Assembly (NCBI GenBank): GCA_009911065.1
Contig: QXWR01000011.1
Span: forward strand, 53,272 to 117,271
Source of the DNA: Clostridiaceae bacterium
GTDB taxonomy: Bacteria > Bacillota > Clostridia > Lachnospirales > Lachnospiraceae
Direction of reading: 5' to 3'
Length of the DNA stretch: 64,000 bases
Shown: one piece after another, positions 26,986 through 35,871 of the stretch
Position numbering within the stretch: the first letter of the stretch is position 1
Layout: every line of letters starts with the position of its first letter
Notes under the pieces: model-generated
Database searches by the model: none
What the model saw: the letters and a program-made list of their open reading frames with translations, nothing else
What the model was told of the DNA's origin: nothing
Translations under genes and position numbers: made by a program

Positions 26986-29919
26986 TTACATTCCCGGAGC
27001 CGCAATGGGTCCGTTATTTTGGCTTTGTTGTCCTCCCGGCCCGTTGTTACCGCCATCCGGTCCTCCGGGAACCTGGGAACCCGGCGCTCCTCCCCCCGGT
27101 CCGTTATTGCTGCTTGCCGTTGTAGGGACAGTCGGACTTCCCGGGTTTGCCGGATTTGCCGCTGTCGTTCCATGGGAAGGCGCGGGAATTGGGGTCAGAT
27201 TGGAAGCATCTGTGGCCCTGGTCGGGCTGCTCTCCTCTGGCGCTCCCGGCCCGTTATGGTTCCCGGATGTTGTAGGTGTTACAGGACGGCCATGGGAATC
27301 CGTCTCTGACATCGAAGGACGGGTATTGGGGGCATGAGCCGTAGTATTGTCTGTGGGACGAAGAGGCGGTCTTGTTGTGCTGCTCCCAGATGTGCTCTCC
27401 TTGGGACGCTGTCCGCTGCTCTCTGTGCTTCCCGGACTGTCGGGTGAATTATTTTCGTCAGTAGGCTGCCGGATGATGGCTCCTGTCTCGGGAGAACTTT
27501 CTGAAGGGTCCCGATTGGTTACATTCTTCCGACGTACCAGCTCTCCGTCTGCATCCAACATCCACCCAGTAGCAATTCCATCTTCATCCGTCTCCTGTTT
27601 GACATATTCTCCGTCTGCATCCGTCTCCCGCTGAATCCGCTTCCGCACCTTTTTGCCGCTGGAATTGAGCACATAAATGTACTCGTATTCATCATCGTCT
27701 TCTTCCTCAGTGGCTTTTGTGGTAGCAGCTGCGGTTGTCTTGGGCGGTTGAATGACGCCTCCATCCGTGTTGACGCTCTTTACATAATTTCCTTCTTTGT
27801 ACATGCCAGAATCTGCCGCTATTTTCTTGCTGATGCTTTTTACTGTTTCAGAAGGATCGTAGTTTTCGGTTCCAAACAAAAACTCATGAAGCCGAACTAC
27901 ATTGCTCTCTAATGTCTGTGGAATCACGCAGGCTCCCTTGGGACCCATTTTGGCGTCTCCTCTGGCTTCCGGAAATCCCATGGTTTCACCAATATGATAC
28001 TTATTGACATTTTTGATGGCTGTGTAAAAATCACCAACGCCAAGGTTTGTGGAAATCTGTGGGAACACAGCTCCTAAGACCTTGTTTAATGTGTCATAAT
28101 CTGCTGTCTTTGCCTTATCAAATGCCAGCTTAATGACTTTTCTCTGCCGTTCGGTACGGGCATAATCCGTATCCATCAGACGCAGACGGCCATAAGCAAC
28201 TGCCTGAACCCCGTCCAGATGATTCATTCCTGCATGGGTCAGCTGAGTGGAACCGATTCCGGTCACAGCCACAGTCTCTGAAATAAAGGCATTGATATAG
28301 TAAAATTCCGCCTTGCTAAGCTCTACATCTACGCCGCCCAAAATCGTGATGGCATCTGCCACTGCCTTCCAGTTAAAAGTGGCATAATCCGTCACATTCA
28401 AGTCCAGATTCCGGTTAATTGCTGCCATCGCCTGCTCCGGTCCCCCGGTAAAATAGGCTTGATTAAATTTATTATAAGAACCTTCCTTGGAAAGATTCAG
28501 ATAAGTGTCCCGAAACAGAGAAACCAATTTAATCTCTCCGGTCTCCAGATTAATATTACATAAAATATTTACATCTGAGTTCGTGCTCTTGTTGATGGTG
28601 CTGTTGTCTCTGGCATCTACTCCAAAAATGGCAATGGTCCAGTATCCTTTCAACCTTTCCATTGTTACCACATCCAAATCCTGGTTCTGAACCTGTTCCA
28701 TGTCAATCACCGGCCGATTTACCTGATTCATCAACCGGGCCACATAAACATATCCAGCCATAAACAACAGCGCAAAACATTCTGCTATAATCATTCCGAT
28801 TATCCGGCGGCGGCGAATCCTGTGGGCATTCTCCTGCTGTTTTTTGTACAGCCCGCTGGTCTGTCCTCCGCCTTTTGCAGCTGCCGTTGCAGCGGTCTGG
28901 GAAGCTGCAGTTCTCCGCCCGGTTGTGGCAGTTCTTCCAGATGTGCGCGGCTGCACCGACGAACGGTTTTCCACAGGATGTACAGAGGAATCATTCATCA
29001 CTCGTAATCCATTGTCCGTCTGAGCTTTGCCAGCGTTCCCAGCCATACGGCCGGTTCTGGAATCTGTGGTCTGTCTCCCCCCAAAAGCGCTTCTGGAGCT
29101 AACCGATGGGCGAATGCCCTTTCCAGAAGAATCCTCGCCTCCGGCGGTTCCTGTATTTCCCGGACCAGTCTGCCGGATGATACTTCTTCCCATTAACTCG
29201 GAACCAGTATCTGACGAATCTGCCCCGGCAGCTCCCGGCTGTCTGATATTTCGGTCCATTCCGGCAGTTCTTGACTGTCTGGCAGTATTTCCACCCATTC
29301 GGTCCATCCCTAAGGTACCTGGCTGTCTGGTGTTCCCGCCTATTTGATCCATTCCGGTGGTTCCTGGCTGTCTGGTGTTCCCGCCCATTCGATCCATCCC
29401 TGGAGTTCCTGGCTGTCTGGTGTTTCCTCCCATCCGATCCATTCCGGCGGTACCTGGCTGTCTGGTATTTCCTCCCATTCGGTCCATTCCAATGGTCCCC
29501 GGCTGTCTGGTGTTTCCTCCCATTCGATCCATCCCTGGGGTTCCTGGCTGCCTGGTATTTCCTCCCATTCGGTCCATTCCTGGAGTTCCTGGCTGTCTGG
29601 CGTTTCCTCCCATCCGATCCATTCCTGGAGTTCCTGGCTGTCTAGTGTTTCCTCCCATCCGGTCCATTCCAGCGGTTCCCGGCTGCCTGGTATTTCCACC
29701 CATCCGGTCCATTCCTGGAGTCCCCGGCTGTCTGGTATTTCCTCCTGTCCCAGCTGTCCCTGGCTGCCTGCCATTCCCTGCCATTCGGTCCATTCCGGCA
29801 GTTCCTTCTTCCCCTGCCTGTCTTGTCATCCGTGGATTTCTACGGCTTTTCCGTTCCGGGTATCCCAATTCTTCATCATACTCTCGACTCATGCAACATA
29901 CCTCGTCTTCATAATCCAC
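26986..29919 (-). CDS. LytR-CpsA-Psr (LCP) family glycopolymer ligase with repeat-rich tails
   Basis: A 977-residue protein with four parts. Residues 1-50 are charged. Residues 51-225 are tandem 15-residue units of the form RQPGTxGMDRMGGNT (ten full copies). One membrane helix near 375-398 follows the basic 'HRIRRRRIIG'. The LCP domain (about 420-690, 'IFGVDARDNSTINKSTNSDVN', 'SLFRDTYLNL', 'GRLRLMDTDYARTERQRKVI') transfers polyprenyl-linked glycopolymers to peptidoglycan. A Thr/Ser/Pro/Gly-rich external tail (about 730-977) could span or bind the wall. Ordinary LCP proteins are 300-500 residues. It sits at the end of the surface-glycan block at 27-39 kb. Confidence 0.88.
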   Translation of the reverse strand: MDYEDEVCCMSREYDEELGYPERKSRRNPRMTRQAGEEGTAGMDRMAGNGRQPGTAGTGGNTRQPGTPGMDRMGGNTRQPGTAGMDRMGGNTRQPGTPGMDRMGGNARQPGTPGMDRMGGNTRQPGTPGMDRMGGNTRQPGTIGMDRMGGNTRQPGTAGMDRMGGNTRQPGTPGMDRMGGNTRQPGTTGMDQIGGNTRQPGTLGMDRMGGNTARQSRTAGMDRNIRQPGAAGADSSDTGSELMGRSIIRQTGPGNTGTAGGEDSSGKGIRPSVSSRSAFGGRQTTDSRTGRMAGNAGKAQTDNGLRVMNDSSVHPVENRSSVQPRTSGRTATTGRRTAASQTAATAAAKGGGQTSGLYKKQQENAHRIRRRRIIGMIIAECFALLFMAGYVYVARLMNQVNRPVIDMEQVQNQDLDVVTMERLKGYWTIAIFGVDARDNSTINKSTNSDVNILCNINLETGEIKLVSLFRDTYLNLSKEGSYNKFNQAYFTGGPEQAMAAINRNLDLNVTDYATFNWKAVADAITILGGVDVELSKAEFYYINAFISETVAVTGIGSTQLTHAGMNHLDGVQAVAYGRLRLMDTDYARTERQRKVIKLAFDKAKTADYDTLNKVLGAVFPQISTNLGVGDFYTAIKNVNKYHIGETMGFPEARGDAKMGPKGACVIPQTLESNVVRLHEFLFGTENYDPSETVKSISKKIAADSGMYKEGNYVKSVNTDGGVIQPPKTTAAATTKATEEEDDDEYEYIYVLNSSGKKVRKRIQRETDADGEYVKQETDEDGIATGWMLDADGELVRRKNVTNRDPSESSPETGAIIRQPTDENNSPDSPGSTESSGQRPKESTSGSSTTRPPLRPTDNTTAHAPNTRPSMSETDSHGRPVTPTTSGNHNGPGAPEESSPTRATDASNLTPIPAPSHGTTAANPANPGSPTVPTTASSNNGPGGGAPGSQVPGGPDGGNNGPGGQQSQNNGPIAAPGM
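29284..29733 (-). repeat. Ten 45-bp tandem repeats inside the LCP gene
   Basis: Coding repeats of 45 bp encode RQPGTxGMDRMGGNT; the variable x is Ala, Pro, Ile, Thr or Leu. Flanking partial units lie on both sides. The unit keeps the frame, so copy number can change without breaking the protein. Confidence 0.9.
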
Positions 29920-30083
29920 TAAAGCGCCTTTGAAAAATCATTTCCTCCATCTGCATACTTCCATGGAAGTATGTTGGAATCAAATTCCCAAACGCAGCCC
30001 ACTGCGCCGCGCTCCTTTGACCCTACTCCCTGCAAAAGGAATGTGCATTTGACAGAAAACATTTTCAAACACCCTTTAGGACA
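29920..30083. repeat. Inverted-repeat copy of the dispersed TAGAGCGTGTCTGAAAATT family
   Basis: The left end (about 29920, TTTGAAAAATCATTTCC, CCATCTGCA) and the complement of the right end (about 30083, TTTGAAAATGTTTTCTGTCA, AATGCACATTCC) resemble each other and the copies at 39204 and 47751. It fills the LCP-sugar transferase gap and contains no gene. Confidence 0.55.
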
Positions 30084-30091
30084 CCGGCAAT

Positions 30092-31507
30092 TTAATAGGC
30101 GTTTTTATTAATAAAGCCTTTAAAAACAGTCAAAAACAGAATCTTAAAATCAAATCCCAATGTCCAATTCTCAATATAATACAAATCGTGTTCAATCCGC
30201 CTCTCAATGGAAGTGTCTCCCCGATAACCGTTGATCTGCGCCCATCCAGTCATACCTGGACGAACCTGGTGCTTAATCATATAGCGAGGAATCTCTTCCT
30301 TAAACCGCTCCACAAAAAACGGTCTTTCCGGACGCGGCCCTACCAGACTCATACTTCCTACCAACACATTAAACAACTGAGGCAGCTCATCTATGCTGGT
30401 TTTGCGAATCACCTTTCCCACAAGTGTTACCCGCGGATCTCCCTGGGTAGTCCACTGCTTCTTCTCCTGACTGGCCGTCTGAACTTCCATGGAGCGGAAC
30501 TTATACATGCGAAAAGGCCGATTATGCAGCCCAACCCGCTCCTGACTGTAAATCACAGGTCCGGGGGAAGTAATCTTCACCAGAACTGCCGTAATTAGCA
30601 TTACCGGTGAAAAGAAAATCAGGGCTGCCACCGCGCCACACAAATCCATAACCCGCTTCACAGTGGCATTGAGCAGATCATTCAGCGGCACATGGCGAAT
30701 GTTAATGACAGGAAGCCCCTGTAAATCTTCCGTATAAGGCATAGTAGGTATAAACTTATTATAGTCGGGAATGAATTTTGTATGCACACCAGATTTCTCA
30801 CATTCTGCTACCATCTTTTCCAGACCGGCATAATCACGGATACTTAACGTAATTGCAATCTCGTCCAGCAGATTCATATTTAAAATCAATTTCAGATTGT
30901 CTGTACTTCCAATGACTTTCACTCCCCGGTAAGATTCTCCCCGCTGTTTGTGGTCATCCAAAATCCCCCGGATTTGATATCCCCATTCCGGATTTGCTGC
31001 CACCCGGTCAATATAGCTCTCTGCTGCTCTGCTGTATCCAATCAGAAGCACATGTTTTTGATTGTATCCCTTTGAGCGAATGGAGCGAAGAAAAATCCGT
31101 ATCAGATTTCTCTCCACAGTTTCCGCCACCACATTTACCACAAAGAAAAAGAACACCAGCCTTCTGGAAAAGTTCTGGAAAAATGGGTTTTTCCCTCCCA
31201 GGTACAGCACCATGCCAAACAGCAGAAATCCAATGGTATTTGCTTTAAAAATATTGGCAAACTCCCGCCTGCGGCCCTGTACGCGCTTTGGAGTAAACAA
31301 ATGAAAAACCGTATATAACAACAGATACGCCGGCACAATCACCGCCAGCACTCCCAGGTAAATCCCCGGAGGCAACACCTCATGGGCAACATAAAACCTG
31401 CCGCTGCCGATGATGATATACCAGCTCAAGACATAGGCCGCCACAATCACCACAGCATCAATCAGCACGTGCAGGCGGTTTAATCTCTTTTGGTTATCCT
31501 TTATCAT
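30092..31507 (-). CDS. Polyprenyl-phosphate sugar-1-phosphate transferase (WcaJ-like)
   Basis: A 471-residue priming enzyme: four or five N-terminal membrane helices (1-135), a Rossmann-like central part ('HVLLIGYSRAAESYI'), one more helix and the C-terminal bacterial sugar transferase domain with 'SPVMLITAVLVKITSPGPVIYSQERVGLHNRPFRMYKFRSM', 'DELPQLFNVL' and 'SLVGPRPERP'. It moves a sugar-1-phosphate from a nucleotide sugar to undecaprenyl phosphate, starting a surface-glycan repeat unit. It lies downstream of three glycosyltransferase genes on the same strand; a second enzyme of this class is at 48687, so the window holds two separate priming steps. Confidence 0.9.
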   Translation of the reverse strand: MIKDNQKRLNRLHVLIDAVVIVAAYVLSWYIIIGSGRFYVAHEVLPPGIYLGVLAVIVPAYLLLYTVFHLFTPKRVQGRRREFANIFKANTIGFLLFGMVLYLGGKNPFFQNFSRRLVFFFFVVNVVAETVERNLIRIFLRSIRSKGYNQKHVLLIGYSRAAESYIDRVAANPEWGYQIRGILDDHKQRGESYRGVKVIGSTDNLKLILNMNLLDEIAITLSIRDYAGLEKMVAECEKSGVHTKFIPDYNKFIPTMPYTEDLQGLPVINIRHVPLNDLLNATVKRVMDLCGAVAALIFFSPVMLITAVLVKITSPGPVIYSQERVGLHNRPFRMYKFRSMEVQTASQEKKQWTTQGDPRVTLVGKVIRKTSIDELPQLFNVLVGSMSLVGPRPERPFFVERFKEEIPRYMIKHQVRPGMTGWAQINGYRGDTSIERRIEHDLYYIENWTLGFDFKILFLTVFKGFINKNAY

Positions 31508-31638
31508 AATGTTTTACCTTCCCGATGGTAAGGGACTGTCACTTCCTGTCAGTTCCTAACGACTCATTATACACGAATTTTCTCTGTTGTTCTATTAAAT
31601 TTCTCTTAAATATCCAATACCTTTTTTTAACAATCCCG

Positions 31639-32625
31639 TTACATCTTCCCTCTTTTTCGAATCTGACGCCGGGAAAATTCCCACACATACACTGCGGTTC
31701 CCACCATCAGCTCCCACTGAATCGCAAGATAATTTTCCAGATTTTCCCTCCGATATAACACCTTTTTCCCTTTATGAGCCGTTAAAATTCCCTCCCAGAC
31801 TCCCATCAAATACTCTTTGCCAAAGCCAAGCTTCCGGAAAAACACATACTTGACCCCAATTCCTGCCCCTATGGGAATGCTGTTGATTAACAACTGTAAC
31901 AAGGGCATATTTTTGTAATTCACATACACACTGTTCCTGGCTGCCAGTCTTACTTTAAAGGAATTGTATTTTGATCCGCTGGTACCGCTGCCCACATGAT
32001 ATACTACGGCATCCGGACAGTATCGGTTATAGTATCCCGCAATTTTGGCACGATATCCCACATCCAGATCTTCCAGGTAGGCAAAATGAAGTTCATCAAA
32101 ATAACCGATCTCCTCAAACACGTCACGGCGGTATATGGCAGCGCCAGCGCAGGCGGAAAATATATGGCAGGGCCGGTTGTAGCGTTCTTCCTCCTGTCCC
32201 ACTCCCCGCTGATACGCCCACCCCATCACACTGTACATATCCCCGGCATCATCGATCCGTTCTCTGTGATACATCTGAACCATCTTGGGACTTACTGAAA
32301 AAATCCGGGGTGAAGCCTCAATCGCCCGGACCAGATGTTCCACATAAGCAGGCTCTGCCTCTGTATCATTGTTCAGCAAAATTACATAAGGTGTCTTGGC
32401 CTCACGAATCCCGGCATTGACTGCACCGGAAAAGCCAAGATTTTCCGGCAAAAAAATCCCAGGTATCTTATGTTCCTTCAGCCATGAAACACTGCCGTCA
32501 TCCGAGCCGTTGTCCACCACAAGCAGATCAAACTCCTTTGTGGTCTGTACTGCCAGGGCTTTCAGACAAGGTTCCAGAAAAGAAAGTCCATTATAATTGG
32601 GTATGATTATGGTAACTTTTTTCAT
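31639..32625 (-). CDS. Glycosyltransferase family 2
   Basis: A 328-residue GT2 rhamnosyl-type transferase: 'VTIIIPNYNGLSFLEPCLKAL', 'DNGSDDGS', 'ENLGFSGAVNAGI', 'LLNNDTE', then 'DELHFAYLEDLDVGYRAKIAGY', the pattern of WbbL/RfbF-like enzymes. It has a weakly hydrophobic C-terminal part. It overlaps the upstream 754-class gene by 4 bases (ATGA), so translation is coupled. It adds a sugar to a lipid-linked glycan; donor and acceptor cannot be told. Confidence 0.9.
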   Translation of the reverse strand: MKKVTIIIPNYNGLSFLEPCLKALAVQTTKEFDLLVVDNGSDDGSVSWLKEHKIPGIFLPENLGFSGAVNAGIREAKTPYVILLNNDTEAEPAYVEHLVRAIEASPRIFSVSPKMVQMYHRERIDDAGDMYSVMGWAYQRGVGQEEERYNRPCHIFSACAGAAIYRRDVFEEIGYFDELHFAYLEDLDVGYRAKIAGYYNRYCPDAVVYHVGSGTSGSKYNSFKVRLAARNSVYVNYKNMPLLQLLINSIPIGAGIGVKYVFFRKLGFGKEYLMGVWEGILTAHKGKKVLYRRENLENYLAIQWELMVGTAVYVWEFSRRQIRKRGKM

Positions 32626-34841
32626 TTTCTTCCCTTTCCTCTATCAAGGGTTATTTCCAACGGATACGGTTCTCCAATCTTTTCCTTTAAAAGATCCCGG
32701 AGAGCAAAATTAGATTTGCGCAGTGTCAGGTTTGGATTATAATAAGGGTCCCCCTGTGCCAGAATGTCCGGCCAGCGGCGGGCAAAAATTCCAATTTCCC
32801 GGTTAAAACGAGCCACCTTTTCCGGCGTATCTTCCAGACCACGGGATTTGGACTCATAATGGTACATAAGAGCATAAGGGGCATACACTACCAAAAAACC
32901 AGCGTTCCGAACCTTCATACAATAATCAATATCATTAAAAGCCACTGCCAGCTCTTCTGTAAACCCTCCAATCTGATGAAATATAGAAGCTTTTGTCATC
33001 ATACAGGCCGCAGTCACAGCGCTGTAATCCTGACCGCACATAGCTCGGTGAAAGTAGCTGTTTTCTGCCTGATGAAGTCCGATAAAGGTATGGCCTGCAA
33101 TACCGCCAAACCCTACCACCACCCCGGCATGCTGAATGGTATCATCTTGATATAAAAGCCGTGCGCCCACTGCCCCCACATCCGTTCGCTGGCAAAATCC
33201 CAGCATTTCCTCAAAAAGCCGCGGCTCAATCAGCTCTGTATCATTATTTAAAAACAGCAGATATTCGCCCTTTGCATGGCTGGCCCCGAAATTATTAATA
33301 GCAGAATAGTTAAATTTCCCATCCCAGGTCACTACCCGCACATTGGGCAGTTCCTTCTGAATCTCCTTGTAATAGGCAAACGTTTCCTTTTCTGTGCTGT
33401 TATTTTCTATAATTACAAACTCCAGATTTTTGTAAGTGGCTTTGCTTAAAATAGAACGAATACATAAATCCAGATCTGCTCTGTGATCTTTATTGGGAAT
33501 CAAAACTGACACCAAAGGGTTGTTTTCCACTGAAAAATACGTATGGTAAATTCCATAGTCCACCCCTTTTTCCACCTTTTCTGCCTTTATGCCGCACCTT
33601 TCATAATGAGCCATAATAGCCCGCGCTCCCGCTTCAAAAGCGTAAAGCTTACTCTCTGGATTGCTGGCTGTGGACCCCTGATGACAGCGCCAATGATACA
33701 GCACTTTCGGAATATGCCAAATTCCTTTGGCTGCCTCTGTACACCGGAAAATAAAATCATAATCCTGCGCTCCGTCAAACTCCTGCCTAAAGCCTCCTGC
33801 CTGTTCTAACAGCTCCCGTTTCACGCAAAGCAAATGACAGATGTAATTGACGCTGGTAAGCAAATCCGGATTAAAATCCGGCTTAAAATGAGGGTCAAAT
33901 AAAGCGCCTCCATCCATGTCCAGCTTGTCCTCATCCGAATAAAACAAATCACATTCCGGATGCTCTCCCATGGCCTTTGCCATCTCATAAAGGGCATGTT
34001 CCGGCAATGTGTCATCATGGTCTGCCAGCACAATATAATCCCCTTTTGCCATGGCAATGGCTTCGTTGGTATTGTCTGCAATTCCCAAATTATCTCCCAG
34101 GTTCTTATACCGGAAACGCAAATCCCTGCTGCCATACCATTTCATAACCTTTTCCACCACAGCCCCCTCCCCTTTGGGACTTCCGTTGGCCACGCAGACC
34201 TCCCAGTTATCATAGGTCTGATTCAAAATGGAATCCATCATTTCTCTAAGATACTTTTCAGGAGTCTTCCATGCAGGAATGACAACCGAAAGAAACGGAC
34301 GAACTGAGAGAGGCTCCTGTTTCTGCCGTTTTAATTCCTCATCTGTCGGCTTTGTCAAATCATACCATTCTTTATAATCATAATCATTGTCCAATCCCTG
34401 TAATTTATGCTTGGATTTTAAAAACAACGCCTTCAGTCCATGCTTTTTCCAAAAATCCAGCGCAACGCTCACCGTCTCCATATTCATCAAATCACGGATT
34501 TTTTCCAGACGCCTGTGAGCAACACTGGCACGCTTGGCAATCAGCTCCTCGTTAAATTTAACCCGGACGATCTTGCCGTCGCACCGAATCAAAAGCCAGT
34601 AGCTGCATCCCCGTTCATAGGAAAACTGAATATCAAATCCAAAATCCCGGTCGTAAGTTTTCTTATAATAAATCTGGCTAACATCATCCCGGCGAGTAGA
34701 CACATGGCGAAACTTCACCGGCTTTTTTTTCTCATCCAACACTCGAAAAGATGCCTTAGACTCCGGAGTTTTCCCAATTACCCATCCATTTAAAGTAATG
34801 GAATTTTCCCGAATCCGCACCACATCAATCTTGTACTTCAT
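32622..34841 (-). CDS. Bifunctional glycosyltransferase with two GT2 domains
   Basis: About 739 residues. A small N-terminal beta domain ('YKIDVVRIRENSITLNGWVIG') precedes a first GT2 domain ('PFLSVVIPAWKTPEKYLREMMDSIL', 'LADHDDTLPEHAL', 'FYSDEDKLD') and a second ('PLVSVLIPNKDHRADLDLCIRSIL', 'LFLNNDTEL', 'AFNDIDYCMKVR'). It resembles the two-domain enzymes of O-antigen or rhamnan assembly. I start it at ATG 34841 ('MKYKIDV') because the reading from 34886 would lie inside the preceding gene; even so it overlaps that gene by 17 bases. Confidence 0.88.
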   Translation of the reverse strand: MKYKIDVVRIRENSITLNGWVIGKTPESKASFRVLDEKKKPVKFRHVSTRRDDVSQIYYKKTYDRDFGFDIQFSYERGCSYWLLIRCDGKIVRVKFNEELIAKRASVAHRRLEKIRDLMNMETVSVALDFWKKHGLKALFLKSKHKLQGLDNDYDYKEWYDLTKPTDEELKRQKQEPLSVRPFLSVVIPAWKTPEKYLREMMDSILNQTYDNWEVCVANGSPKGEGAVVEKVMKWYGSRDLRFRYKNLGDNLGIADNTNEAIAMAKGDYIVLADHDDTLPEHALYEMAKAMGEHPECDLFYSDEDKLDMDGGALFDPHFKPDFNPDLLTSVNYICHLLCVKRELLEQAGGFRQEFDGAQDYDFIFRCTEAAKGIWHIPKVLYHWRCHQGSTASNPESKLYAFEAGARAIMAHYERCGIKAEKVEKGVDYGIYHTYFSVENNPLVSVLIPNKDHRADLDLCIRSILSKATYKNLEFVIIENNSTEKETFAYYKEIQKELPNVRVVTWDGKFNYSAINNFGASHAKGEYLLFLNNDTELIEPRLFEEMLGFCQRTDVGAVGARLLYQDDTIQHAGVVVGFGGIAGHTFIGLHQAENSYFHRAMCGQDYSAVTAACMMTKASIFHQIGGFTEELAVAFNDIDYCMKVRNAGFLVVYAPYALMYHYESKSRGLEDTPEKVARFNREIGIFARRWPDILAQGDPYYNPNLTLRKSNFALRDLLKEKIGEPYPLEITLDRGKGRK

Positions 34842-35823
34842 CCGTCCCCTGTTCCTTTTCTGAAATGCGTTTTTCCTCTGCCTCAAAATTCAACCGCTCC
34901 TCCTCAACCACCAGAGGACGCCTCATAACTCTCTGATTAATGGACAACACGTATTCTCCTACCATTCCGATAAAAAACACCTGAACCGAGCCTAAAAACA
35001 ACATGCCCACCAACATGGGTGCCACCCCCGCCGGAAAGCGGTACCACCAGATCAGCTTCATAATTAAGTAGACAAATCCTACAATCATACTCATGATACA
35101 GCTGAATCCGCCAATAAACGTTGCCAGCCGCAATCCTACTTTCGTATAGGAAGTGACGCTTAACATTGCCGCGTCATATAACCGGTAAAAATTGTTGCTT
35201 GTCTTGCCGGCTCTGCGCAGCTGCTGTTCATAGGGAATCTCTTTTCTTCTAAATCCCAACTCTGCCACAATCCCCCTCAAAAACGGAGTGGGATCATCCA
35301 AATCCCGCAAAACCTGAATAAACCGGGCATCATAAAGACCAAATCCAGTAAACTGCTCAATCTGCTCCACATCCGAAAGACTCTTGATCATCTTATAATA
35401 ACATCCCCGCAGCCAGTACATAAATTTGTTTTCCTTGCTTGTGGTTTTGATGCCAGCCACAATCTTGTAGCCGTTTTCCCATTCTTTTACAAATTTGGGA
35501 ACCATTTCCACCGGCTCCTGAAAATCTGCCGCCATTAAAACCGTGCAGTCACCACTGCTTTGAAGCATACCATAATAGGGAGAATTAAACTGTCCGAAGT
35601 TTTTGGCATTAAAAATCCCCTTAATTCCCTTGTCTTCTGCACACAGCCTCCGGATTTTTTCCCTTGTTGTGTCCTGGGAATCATTGTCAATAAAAAGAAT
35701 TTCATACTGATAATGGGACAGCTCTTTCTGAAACAGCTGCCGCAGTGAATCAGCCATCACTTCCACATTTTCTTCCTCGTTATAGCAAGGTATTACGATG
35801 CTGATGGTTTTCATTGGTTTCAC
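34825..35823 (-). CDS. Polyprenyl-phosphate-type GT2 (GtrB/DPM-like) with membrane helices
   Basis: A 332-residue GT2: 'TISIVIPCYNEEENVEVMADSL', 'DNDSQDTTREKI', 'GIFNAKNFGQFNSPYYGML', 'MAADFQEPVEMV', then two C-terminal membrane helices ('FIGGFSCIMSMIVGFVYLIM', 'MLVGMLFLGSVQVFFIGMVGEYVLSI'). This plan is that of GtrB/YkcC enzymes that charge undecaprenyl phosphate with a sugar for use outside the membrane. The normally 'DADLQ'-like motif reads 'AADFQ', so the first Asp is missing. It is upstream of and overlaps the two-domain GT gene. Confidence 0.88.
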   Translation of the reverse strand: MKPMKTISIVIPCYNEEENVEVMADSLRQLFQKELSHYQYEILFIDNDSQDTTREKIRRLCAEDKGIKGIFNAKNFGQFNSPYYGMLQSSGDCTVLMAADFQEPVEMVPKFVKEWENGYKIVAGIKTTSKENKFMYWLRGCYYKMIKSLSDVEQIEQFTGFGLYDARFIQVLRDLDDPTPFLRGIVAELGFRRKEIPYEQQLRRAGKTSNNFYRLYDAAMLSVTSYTKVGLRLATFIGGFSCIMSMIVGFVYLIMKLIWWYRFPAGVAPMLVGMLFLGSVQVFFIGMVGEYVLSINQRVMRRPLVVEEERLNFEAEEKRISEKEQGTDEVQD

Positions 35824-35871
35824 TCCTGTATTCCTTCCTGCATATTCAAAACCATTTGGCCGGTCTGAATG

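Noticed and set aside
29344..29922. Long plus-strand frames opposite the LCP repeats
   Set aside because: They are mirror frames created by the 45-bp coding repeats; the minus-strand LCP gene explains the region.
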